The translations under genes and the position numbers were made by a program. Positions 6,364 through 13,289 of a DNA stretch of 25,601 nucleotides are shown here, piece after piece. The stretch lies in assembly GCA_030045175.1 (NCBI GenBank), contig JASIBM010000302.1, positions 1 to 25,601 on the forward strand, written 5' to 3'. Below the pieces are notes generated by a model. It had not been told where the DNA came from and made no database searches. It saw only the letters and a program-made list of their open reading frames with translations. The stretch's first letter is position 1. Every line of letters begins with the position of its first letter. Source of the stretch: Streptosporangiaceae bacterium (GTDB lineage: Bacteria; Actinomycetota; Actinomycetes; Streptosporangiales; Streptosporangiaceae).

Positions 6364-8058
6364 TCACTTCTGTACGCGATAGATCGCGAGCTTCACGTTT
6401 CCTCGGCTGGCGTGCCAGACTTCTATCGAGTGATAGTCAAGGGCATCTAGAATATACCCCTCCTGGCCGCCAGTATTGTTGAGTATCATTGCGTGCTTCA
6501 TGCCATTTGACAGCACGATATAATCTATGTTATACCACTTCGCTCCAAATATCTTATTCCGTATCGGCGGGTCGGATGCCGCATTCCAGTGAGACTGGGC
6601 GTATGGGTAGTACGGGCGCACATCATGGAGCTGGACCCAAATGTCATCGTCGGTAATGATCTTGTCGTCTGGCGGGATGTGCGCGCGGACCCAGGCGATC
6701 TCCTCCTGCTGCAAGTACGTCAGCGGCAGGTAGTAGACGTCGGCCAGCTTGAGCACGCCGTGTTCCCCGTGGACTATGACGTAATCGCCCGTGGGCAGGA
6801 ACAGGAACGTCGCCACGCACGCCAGGACCAAAGGTATGGCGACGCGAGCCGTCCGGGCGAAGACCCGCCGCAGCACCCGGTCCCCGACCAGGCCGATGTT
6901 CAGGGCGAACATCGGGATAAGCGGTATGACGTAGAAGTCGAGTATCACGCTGCCACGGGCCAGGTAGAAGGCGATCTCGAGGGCCAGGGTGCCCGCCACC
7001 AGGAAGCCCAGGTTGCGCTCCTTGTCGCGCCATCCCAGGTAGAGGGCGATCAGCGTCGCGACGCTCCCGGCGCCGAACAGGAATCCGTCCTTAGGCAGCC
7101 AGATCGTGTACAGGTAGCTCCCGTGGGCGAACAAAGTCCCCTGGGTGCGGTGGATCTGGTACCACATCTCGTAGAGCAGCGAGACGTGCCCTTGCGGCTG
7201 GTGGTCCAGGTTGAAGTCAAGCTGCGGCGGAAACAGCTCGCCCTTGAGCGTGGCGAACAGGAAATAGATCAGGATGGACGCGCAAGCAGCGAACATCCAG
7301 AACGTGAGCACGAATTTGCGGTTCGGATAATCCTTGGTTTGCCGGCTGAGCAGATAGTAAATGGTCGGGCCGAAGAATATCGCGTTCTCCTTGGTGAGGA
7401 CGGAGATGCCGAATACGAGGCCCGACCACAGCCCGGTGAAGAGCCGCTTCTCCCGGCGTAGCAGGAGATATATGCTCAGCAGCACCCAGAAGATCATTAT
7501 GTTATCGAGCAGTATCATTCGCTGGTAGTAGATGGCCAGCGGCGAGAAGTTGAAAAAGAATGTCGTGATCAGCGGGGCGAGCAGGCCGCCGCCCGACAGC
7601 CTGCGCGCGATCTCGAACAGCAGGAACACGCTCCCGGCGTGCATGATCAGCATCAGCACCCGGCCGCTGTTCACCGGGTTGCCAAACGTCTCGAATTGCC
7701 GAGGCAGCAAGATCTCCCAGAGGGCGAGGAGAAGCCAGCCAGCCGGGGCGTGATCGTAGTAATAGGTCTGCGGGCTAAGCCGGCCCTCGCGGATGACGGC
7801 CCAGGCCCGCTCCACGTAGATGCCCTCGTCGGTGTTCCAGAGCGGGTACTCGAACAGGTGATAGCCGTGCGTGATCAGCCCGCTGGTGATCGCGAAGGCC
7901 AGGGCGATCTTGCCGGCCCGGCTCAGCGGCTGCCGCCCGCCGAGCAGCCCGTTCGCGCTGGCCGGTGCCGCGCTGGCCGGCGCCGCGCTGGCCGCGTGGC
8001 GCGGGGCCCCTGGCGTGCGCGTGACGCCCCCCACTGCGGTGACCCGGTCATGCTGCAT
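6364..8058 (-). CDS. GT39/ArnT-like polytopic glycosyltransferase
   Basis: A 564-residue integral membrane protein. Residues 1-45 are a low-complexity cytoplasmic tail (A-S-A-A-P-A repeats). The first membrane helix is at about 49-66, immediately followed by the W-N-T-D-E-G-I-Y-V loop. Asp77-Glu78 in the first outer loop is the catalytic signature of the GT39/ArnT/PMT_2 superfamily, and Y-D-H-A-P-A-G-W around 101-108 matches the P-P-L/A-G-W element that follows. About ten further hydrophobic helices come next, with a soluble C-terminal region (~440-564). These enzymes move a sugar from a polyprenyl-phosphate donor to a lipid, glycan or protein outside the membrane. It overlaps the GT2 gene by 11 bases. 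Its 3' third has more A/T-ending codons, including ATA, than the neighbours. The donor and acceptor are unknown. Confidence 0.85.
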   Translation of the reverse strand: MQHDRVTAVGGVTRTPGAPRHAASAAPASAAPASANGLLGGRQPLSRAGKIALAFAITSGLITHGYHLFEYPLWNTDEGIYVERAWAVIREGRLSPQTYYYDHAPAGWLLLALWEILLPRQFETFGNPVNSGRVLMLIMHAGSVFLLFEIARRLSGGGLLAPLITTFFFNFSPLAIYYQRMILLDNIMIFWVLLSIYLLLRREKRLFTGLWSGLVFGISVLTKENAIFFGPTIYYLLSRQTKDYPNRKFVLTFWMFAACASILIYFLFATLKGELFPPQLDFNLDHQPQGHVSLLYEMWYQIHRTQGTLFAHGSYLYTIWLPKDGFLFGAGSVATLIALYLGWRDKERNLGFLVAGTLALEIAFYLARGSVILDFYVIPLIPMFALNIGLVGDRVLRRVFARTARVAIPLVLACVATFLFLPTGDYVIVHGEHGVLKLADVYYLPLTYLQQEEIAWVRAHIPPDDKIITDDDIWVQLHDVRPYYPYAQSHWNAASDPPIRNKIFGAKWYNIDYIVLSNGMKHAMILNNTGGQEGYILDALDYHSIEVWHASRGNVKLAIYRVQK

Positions 8059-9352
8059 GGTCGTTCACCACCTCGACTGGGCGATCGGGCAGGTACAGGC
8101 GGTGGGCGCCGACGTGCTCGGTCTTTTCCCAGTTGCTGACGCCGCGAGCCTGACGCGCCACCGCGCGCAGGGCCGCGTAGGAAAGGACAAGCTGGTAGGG
8201 AAACCACGCCAGCACCATGCGGAAGAGCGCCTTGGGCGACGCCTCCAGGTCGTGTGCCCCGGCGAACTCGTACAGGCCGACGGCCGACGTCAGGAAGTGC
8301 GCGATGAACATCGTCACCGGCAGGTAAGAGATCAGCGCGACCAGGACCGGGGCCTTGAAGGCAACCATCGTAAGCAGCGAGAACGGTATGTAAACGCCTA
8401 GGAGCGCCTGCCCCTGCGGGAAGGCCAGGGTGTAGCAGGCGAGCCAGCGCTGCTTGCGGCCAGGTAGCTTCTTCCAGTCACCCTTGCGCAGGGTCTGCAT
8501 GAAGCCCTGGCTCCACCGGGTCCGCTGACGCACGAACTGCGCCAGCGTTGGCGGGGTCTCCTCCATGGTCACGTAGAGGTCGTCGTAGACGACGCGGACG
8601 CGCTCGCTGGCGACGGAGAGGCGAATCCCGATGTCAGCGTCCTCGGTGAGGTTCCCTTCATCCCAGCCGCCCATGCCGGAGATGACGGCGCGATCGAAGA
8701 ACACCGTGTTGCCGCCGAGCGGTATCGCGCCGAGGCGGGCGTGATAGTGCAGGCGGCTCTTGAACCAGAAGAAGTACTCGAGCACATTGAGCGAGGAGTA
8801 CCAGCGAGAGTCGAAGTTCATCAGCTGCACGCCAGCCTGGACGACCCGGACCCGTTCGTCGAGCATGATCGTGTTCACGACATTGAAGATGTCAGGATGG
8901 GGGTCGTCCTCGGCGTCGAAGATTGTCACCACATCATGCTTTGCGCATGCTAGCGCACAGTTCAGCCCGTGCGGCTTGTTCACCGGCCCGCCACGGAATA
9001 TGACCACGGAGACGTTCCTGAGGCCCTGCCGTCGCAGGTCCCTGATTTTTTCTTCCGCCTTGCTAATGGTTCCCACGTCGTCTGCGGCGCAGATCACCAG
9101 AATCTGGATCAGATGAGCCGGGTAATTCGCTCCGGCGACTCGCCCTATCGTGGTCTGGATTACCGCTTCCTCATGGCGCGCGGGGAGCATGACGGTAAAG
9201 GACAGCCGGGGCTCCCTGAACACCTCCGGCACGTCGGATTCGGACGGCGGCCGATTCCAGGTGTACAGCGTGAGGTACAAAGTGTGTCCCGATTGTAGGG
9301 TGATAAGGATTGACATCAACATCAGCACGGCGTAGACGACATCTCGCGCCAT
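8048..9352 (-). CDS. Processive GT2 glycosyltransferase (cellulose/hyaluronan synthase-like)
   Basis: A 434-residue membrane glycosyltransferase from ATG 9352; an in-frame GTG at 9367 is an alternative start. There is one N-terminal membrane helix (about 4-28), a cytosolic GT-A domain (about 45-290) and three C-terminal helices (about 308-340, 345-365, 376-400). Catalytic motifs of the processive GT2 class are present: F-D-A-E-D-D at 145-150 (UDP-sugar/metal site), T-E-D at 236-238 (base) and Q-R-T-R-W at 276-280 (the QxxRW motif). The C-terminal N-W-E-K-T-E-H-V-G-A-H-R is common in actinobacterial and cyanobacterial relatives. There is no PilZ domain, so no direct c-di-GMP control. It probably polymerises a beta-linked glycan from UDP-sugar and extrudes it. 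The gene overlaps gtrA-like upstream (31 bases) and the GT39 gene downstream. The exact sugar is unknown. Confidence 0.9.
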   Translation of the reverse strand: MARDVVYAVLMLMSILITLQSGHTLYLTLYTWNRPPSESDVPEVFREPRLSFTVMLPARHEEAVIQTTIGRVAGANYPAHLIQILVICAADDVGTISKAEEKIRDLRRQGLRNVSVVIFRGGPVNKPHGLNCALACAKHDVVTIFDAEDDPHPDIFNVVNTIMLDERVRVVQAGVQLMNFDSRWYSSLNVLEYFFWFKSRLHYHARLGAIPLGGNTVFFDRAVISGMGGWDEGNLTEDADIGIRLSVASERVRVVYDDLYVTMEETPPTLAQFVRQRTRWSQGFMQTLRKGDWKKLPGRKQRWLACYTLAFPQGQALLGVYIPFSLLTMVAFKAPVLVALISYLPVTMFIAHFLTSAVGLYEFAGAHDLEASPKALFRMVLAWFPYQLVLSYAALRAVARQARGVSNWEKTEHVGAHRLYLPDRPVEVVNDHAA

Positions 9353-9762
9353 AAGGCTTTTCCCCACACCCAGATCATGCTCAAGGCATAGTTGCCGGCA
9401 AAGCCAGCCGCGATGCCGAAGAGGTTCGCCAGCAGGAAGTAGAAGCCGACCTGAGTCAGCGACCAGACTATTAGGACATTTATCCCCAGTCCGGCAAGCG
9501 ATGCGAGGTTGAACTTTGCGAGACGCCTGACGGACACCCTGCGAGTGCCGAACGTCCAGTGCTCGTTCAGTAGGTAGTTGGTTATCACCGCGAGCTCGAC
9601 TGCTACCGCCGACGACGCCGCTAGCGGCAGACCGAGTTCGTGGGAAAGCACGTAGAGAGCTGCCGTGTTAACTCCTACGCCCGTGCAGCCGACAGCTCCG
9701 AACTTCATGAAAGTGATGGTTTTCGCGCGTCTGACTTGCGTGGATGTCGCATGGCTTAGCAA
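9322..9762 (-). CDS. GtrA-like membrane flippase
   Basis: A 146-residue protein with four membrane helices (roughly 17-38, 42-64, 78-100, 104-132). The GtrA/DPMS_2 family pattern is clear: F-M-K-F-G-A-V-G-C-T-G-V-G-V-N near the start, then I-T-N-Y-L-L-N-E-H-W-T-F-G and K-F-N-L-A-S-L in the middle. GtrA-like proteins are thought to flip polyprenyl-phosphate-linked monosaccharides across the membrane. The start is TTG 9762 with GGGGG five bases upstream; an internal ATG at 9708 would cut the first helix. It is the first gene of the operon and overlaps the GT2 gene. With a GT39-type enzyme two genes on, it could supply the lipid-linked sugar donor. Confidence 0.88.
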   Translation of the reverse strand: MLSHATSTQVRRAKTITFMKFGAVGCTGVGVNTAALYVLSHELGLPLAASSAVAVELAVITNYLLNEHWTFGTRRVSVRRLAKFNLASLAGLGINVLIVWSLTQVGFYFLLANLFGIAAGFAGNYALSMIWVWGKALWREMSSTPC

Positions 9763-9877
9763 CGAAGCCCCCGAATGCGATCGGTGCTTGAGCAGTGGTC
9801 TGCTTTTATGCTCGTGACGATCCCCGCGCCGCTCGCACGCCCGCGGCAGGCGATGTGCCTAGGCGGGGGGGCCGGGT

Positions 9878-10093
9878 CTACCCCAAACCAACTCGTGCAG
9901 GCCCGGTGGTTACCTCTGACAGGCAGAGCACCACCGCGTCGTCGGTGACCGGGGAACCTGTCAGCAGGTCCTTGAGAAATCGGCGGGCCGAGCCGACCTG
10001 TCTGCGATCGGCCGGGAAGCTACGACTGCGAGGCGCCAGGGCGATGCCGGCCGGCCGCCCGGCGCGATCGGTCTGACTGGCCGTTCGGATCAT
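9878..10093 (-). pseudogene. Truncated anti-sigma-type ATPase (HATPase_c_2, N-terminal half only)
   Basis: A 71-residue frame from ATG 10093, with a very good ribosome binding site (GAGGGGGACTT before ATG). Residues 23-62 read R-S-R-S-F-P-A-D, then V-G-S-A-R-R-F-L-K-D-L-L and D-D-A-V-V-L-C-L-S-E-V. This is the N-terminal portion of RsbW/SpoIIAB-like ATP-binding regulators common in actinobacteria. The family normally continues with T-N-A-V-x-H (the N box) and the ATP-binding G boxes over another 80 or more residues. Here the frame turns into T-T-G-P-A-R-V-G-L-G and stops. I see no continuation in the other frames. It is either a decayed gene or an ATPase-less remnant still translated. It lies 115 bases before the gtrA-like gene on the same strand. 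Confidence 0.6.
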
Positions 10094-10117
10094 AAGTCCC
10101 CCTCGGTGAGCAGCCCT

Positions 10118-10139
10118 GCCACTCCTGGCCGGGAGTGGC
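10118..10139. other. Perfect 8-bp hairpin
   Basis: GCCACTCC (10118-10125) and GGAGTGGC (10132-10139) pair perfectly around the loop TGGCCG. It lies 25 bases upstream of the truncated ATPase start, so it may terminate upstream minus-strand transcription or sit in that gene's leader. The hairpin at 13756-13785 has the same six-base loop. Confidence 0.5.
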
Positions 10140-10297
10140 GTCTGCGCGAGCATCTGGCGCGTCCGTAAGCGGTGCCCGGACGCCATCACATGTTCGGCCG
10201 GCCGATCCGGCGCACGCCATCGTTGGAGCGCGCCATCTTGGCCACCGCCTTCGCCCCTGCGCGGTCCTGGCGCCCCGTGCCGGGTGCTGGCCTTGTC

Positions 10298-10516
10298 TTA
10301 GTGCCCACGGTTGTGCTGGACCGGCCTGGCACATCGGGATTTGTCGCGTTCACCCGGAAGGTCATCTGTGGCTGCTCGCAGAGCCGTGCCGGTCGCTTCG
10401 AACAACATCCGCCGAAGGTGTTCCTCCAGGTCACGGACATAACGGCGTACGTCGAGCGCCGGTCCCATAGCGGCCCACCCCGATTCGGCGTCGCGGTTGA
10501 CATCAGGATCTGCCAT
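10298..10516 (-). CDS. Small hypothetical protein (72 aa)
   Basis: A minus-strand frame from ATG 10516, 64 bases after the PucR-type gene. The peptide is charged and soluble with an amphipathic helical middle (D-V-R-R-Y-V-R-D-L-E-E-H-L-R-R-M-L). It has no recognisable domain, and its ribosome binding site is weak (CAGG five to eight bases upstream). Composition is more protein-like than the overlapping frames, but homology would be needed to be sure it is a gene. The frame extends further upstream to 10618, where it runs into the PucR coding region. Confidence 0.35.
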   Translation of the reverse strand: MADPDVNRDAESGWAAMGPALDVRRYVRDLEEHLRRMLFEATGTALRAATDDLPGERDKSRCARPVQHNRGH

Positions 10517-10580
10517 GCCGGCCTGACGCGCACCGTCCCGCGCGGGCCAACGTGCTGTCCTGGCGGGACAAGGTCGCTGA

Positions 10581-12233
10581 TCAAGGCCGGCGCAGCGCCT
10601 GGAGTGTCCGCCAGGCACGGGTAGCTACTTGCAGGTTGAATTGACTGTCCGGGACGCCGAGGTCATGACCTGAGACTTCGCGTATGCGCTTCAGGCGGTA
10701 CTTGAGCGTGCTGCGGTGCACCGCGAGGGTGGTGGCAGCCGAGTCATAATTGCCGCCGCAGTCCAGGAACTCGCTCAGCGTCCTGACCAGCTGGGTGCCG
10801 TGAATGGTGTCGTAGTTTATTAGGGCGCCGAGCCAGTTTTGGGCGAATGCTTCCATGGCCGAGGCGTCTGCTTCACTGGCCAGCACCTGGTAAACGCCTA
10901 GCTCGTCAAAGACGGTGACCTTATCGTACTTCCCGACCGCCTTCTGAATCCGGAGCGCTAGCTGGGCCTCGCGATGGGACCGGGGGAACCCGGCGACGTC
11001 CTGGCACCGCCCGCCGACGCCAATCGAGCAGCGCAGGCCGTGCGACTCGGTCTCGACGCGGGCGTGGAAGTCCTGCCACGATGCCTCCGTGTCCGCCAAG
11101 ATGACCACGTCATTGTGCCTGGGGGCGATCAGGGATCCCACGGCGAGCACATCGGCGACCGCGCTGACAGCGCGGAAGAACACGTCCATCTCGTAACCGG
11201 ACTTGGGCCGGTACTCAAGCGCCACCACCCGGTGCGAGCGGCCGAGGTCATAGCCGAGAGCCTGCGCCCGGCTGAGAATGGCCGGTTCTTCGGCGCCGCT
11301 GACGAGTTCGAGTGCGAGGCTGGCGCGTGCTTGCACGCGCGACTCGCCCTGGCTCTGCGTGCGCGCCACCTCCATGGAGAGCATCGTGGCCGCGTAGTCG
11401 AGCGCGGCCCGCTCAGCGACGCCCGCGGTTCGGCCGGGGTCGACGAGCACGACAGCCCCGACCGGCGCGCTGGCCACGCGAGCTATCGAGATCAGCCGGT
11501 CGCCGTCCCTGACGGGGCCAGGGCTCGCCATGAGCTGGTGCAGCCTGCGCGCGCGGTGCTCGTGCTGCTCCGGCGCACCTGACTGATCCGGCGCACCTGG
11601 CTTGTCGCCACCAGCCCAGGCGATCACATTTCCGAACGTGTCCTCAATTCCGGCGAGACGGCCAGTCAGCTCGCAGACCGCTCTCGCGATGCCCTCCTGG
11701 CCGCCACCTCGCATCGCCACCTGGGCGAGCCTGTCGTGGATTTCCATGCTCCGTCGCAGCGCCACATTCGCGGCGCGCAGCTCGGTGACCAGCGACCGCT
11801 GCGCCAGGCGCGCACGCGCGTCGGCCAGGGCGACGCCGGCCTGTCTGGCGAGGGCCGCCAGCAGCAGGCGATCGCTTGGCGCTGGCTCATCAGCCGCGCC
11901 CACCACGAGGTAATCGGCGTGGTCGGGTCCGGTAGGCATCGGGAACACCCAGGCCCAGGGGGCCTCGGCCACCGTGACGGCGCCGCCATCAGCGCGCCGC
12001 CCGGCGCGCTCGACATCGGTGGTCCGCAATCTTTGGCCACGCCAGCCGAAGTCCTGCCACGTGCGCTCAACAAGAATGCCTTCGATCTGGCATCCGGCAA
12101 TCGCCTCGGCGGCATTCGCGACTAGTCGCAGGATATCTTCCGTATCGTCCCCTTGGACCACTCGCAGGGAGCGCAAGAGCAGCTCCTTGAGCTCGGAAAC
12201 CTGCTGCCCCTCGACTTCGCTGATGCTAACCAT
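10581..12233 (-). CDS. PucR/CdaR-type transcription regulator with GAF domain
   Basis: A 550-residue regulator. An N-terminal GAF-like region spans about 15-150 (D-D-T-E-D-I-L-R-L-V-A-N-A-A-E-A-I onward). A helical stretch and a second sensor-like region follow, and a GGDEF-like CdaR domain at about 300-440 carries C-S-I-G-V-G-G-R and F-P-R-S-H-R-E-A-Q-L-A-L-R. The C-terminal PucR helix-turn-helix (about 490-517) reads L-D-C-G-G-N-Y-D-S-A-A-T-T-L-A-V-H-R-S-T then L-K-Y-R-L-K-R-I. This domain order is standard for the actinobacterial PucR/CdaR family, which responds to small molecules and often controls neighbouring or catabolic genes. The ATG at 12233 has no strong ribosome binding site. A 15-bp tandem repeat lies about 50 bases upstream. 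Its target is unknown. Confidence 0.9.
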   Translation of the reverse strand: MVSISEVEGQQVSELKELLLRSLRVVQGDDTEDILRLVANAAEAIAGCQIEGILVERTWQDFGWRGQRLRTTDVERAGRRADGGAVTVAEAPWAWVFPMPTGPDHADYLVVGAADEPAPSDRLLLAALARQAGVALADARARLAQRSLVTELRAANVALRRSMEIHDRLAQVAMRGGGQEGIARAVCELTGRLAGIEDTFGNVIAWAGGDKPGAPDQSGAPEQHEHRARRLHQLMASPGPVRDGDRLISIARVASAPVGAVVLVDPGRTAGVAERAALDYAATMLSMEVARTQSQGESRVQARASLALELVSGAEEPAILSRAQALGYDLGRSHRVVALEYRPKSGYEMDVFFRAVSAVADVLAVGSLIAPRHNDVVILADTEASWQDFHARVETESHGLRCSIGVGGRCQDVAGFPRSHREAQLALRIQKAVGKYDKVTVFDELGVYQVLASEADASAMEAFAQNWLGALINYDTIHGTQLVRTLSEFLDCGGNYDSAATTLAVHRSTLKYRLKRIREVSGHDLGVPDSQFNLQVATRAWRTLQALRRP

Positions 12234-12281
12234 GACATGCTCGGGGGAGACGTGTCCGGACAGACAGGTGCGGGCGAGCAG

Positions 12282-12340
12282 TACGCGCGAGAGATGCGCG
12301 CGAGAGAGATGCGCGCGCGAGAGATGCGCGCGCGAGAGCC
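12282..12340. repeat. 15-bp tandem repeat, about 4 copies
   Basis: Units of the type CGCGCGCGAGAGATG occupy 12282-12296, 12297-12311 and 12312-12326, with a partial copy to 12340. The array lies 49 bases upstream of the PucR-type start codon, inside its probable promoter or leader. Confidence 0.9.
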
Positions 12341-12490
12341 GTGGCGAGGTCGACGCGATTTCGGATAATCCCGATGCGACCCACTAGGTTGCACGAATCT
12401 GATGGCAAGTCGGCCAGCGGCGGCATGGCATAGTATCCCGTCTGGCGTGGACTTCACGGCCACTTGGTAGTGCGGGGCAATGTCATCACA

Positions 12491-12543
12491 GAAGACTTGC
12501 CTAAACTCCCCTGGGCGTAAACCTATTATAGTCTTCAGTCTTC
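12491..12543. promoter_or_regulatory. AGTCTTC direct and inverted repeats, candidate operator
   Basis: AGTCTTC occurs twice in tandem (12530-12536 and 12537-12543), and its reverse complement GAAGACT is at 12491-12497. The block is the most AT-rich part of the divergent region, where promoters are expected. Confidence 0.35.
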
Positions 12544-12730
12544 CGACTTCACTCGCCCCCGCGTGGCCAGTATGAGCGAACGCGGGAGTATAATTCCCGA
12601 GCTGCTGCCGAATTCCGCGCGCCCGCGACCGGCGGCGCGTTCCTGGCCGCTGGCTACGCTGTCAGTGGTGGCGTCTAGGGTGTACCTCGCAGGCCCGTGC
12701 CGTCGCGAGCGACGATCCGGAGGGACCTCA

Positions 12731-13159
12731 ATGGCCGACGCCGATGACGTCCGTCGGCTCGCGCTGGGCCTGCCCGGCGTGGAGGAGATCGACAGCGACG
12801 GCTTCGACTTCCGGGTTGGCGGCAAGGGCTTCGTCTGGTCCTACCCCGAGCGCAGGCCGGGCAAAGGCCGGGTCATCCGCGCCGACGTCGCGGTGTTGTT
12901 CGTCGGCGACGAAGCCGAAAAGCAGGCGCTGCTGCTCGGAGAACCCGCGCTGTTCTTCACCACCCCCGGCTATGACGGCTGGCCGCTGGTCATGCTCCGG
13001 CTGGCGGAGGTGGATGTGGGGCGACTCGCCGAGCTCGTGACCGACGCTTGGCGGATGCGGGCCCCGGCAGGGCTTGCCGTGGCCGGGCCGCCGCCGGACG
13101 GGCTTGCCGTGGCCGGGCCGCCGCCGGACGGGCTTGCCGCTGACGGTCAGCCGAGCTGA
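12731..13159 (+). CDS. MmcQ/YjbR family protein with repeat tail
   Basis: A 142-residue protein from ATG 12731, preceded by GGAGGGA at good spacing. Residues 1-115 follow the MmcQ/YjbR (DUF419) pattern: D-V-R-R-L-A-L-G-L-P-G-V-E-E at the start, F-R-V-G-G-K-G-F-V-W in the first sheet, and F-F-T-T-P-G-Y-D-G-W-P-L-V-M-L-R-L near 81-97. A final helix carries L-A-E-L-V-T-D-A-W-R-M. Family members are small double-wing-like proteins of unclear function, possibly DNA-binding. After residue 113 the chain gains an unusual tail with two copies of a ten-residue G-L-A-V-A-G-P-P-P-D unit plus a third partial copy, so it is longer than the usual ~115-120 residues. It is transcribed alone and divergent from the PucR-type gene. 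Confidence 0.88.
   Translation: MADADDVRRLALGLPGVEEIDSDGFDFRVGGKGFVWSYPERRPGKGRVIRADVAVLFVGDEAEKQALLLGEPALFFTTPGYDGWPLVMLRLAEVDVGRLAELVTDAWRMRAPAGLAVAGPPPDGLAVAGPPPDGLAADGQPS
13070..13139 (+). repeat. 30-bp in-frame tandem repeat, 2.3 copies
   Basis: Identical 30-base units at 13070-13099 and 13100-13129, plus ten bases of a third, encode the G-L-A-V-A-G-P-P-P-D tail of the MmcQ/YjbR protein. Perfect identity suggests recent duplication. Confidence 0.95.
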
Positions 13160-13289
13160 TCGGACGAAACCACCTAATTCTCCCCAGATCCAGATCGCCG
13201 CGCCGCGATGAATGTGCCATCCACCCGGAATAATCGGACCAATCCTCCATTCATTCGACGAAAACGATCAAGGTCGGTGACATGTGATG

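Larger units (their letters stand above)
12234..12730. other. 497-bp divergent intergenic region between the PucR-type gene and the MmcQ/YjbR gene
   Basis: Non-coding by inspection. It holds the 15-bp tandem repeat (12282-12340), the AT-rich segment 12480-12545 with a direct pair of AGTCTTC and an inverted GAAGACT, and, close to the plus-strand gene, a TAGGGT (12675-12680) that could be a -10 box. Confidence 0.55.

Noticed and set aside
10172..10624. A 150-codon plus-strand frame in the gap after the PucR-type gene
   Set aside because: It lacks a ribosome binding site and protein character, and overlaps a more plausible minus-strand small ORF.
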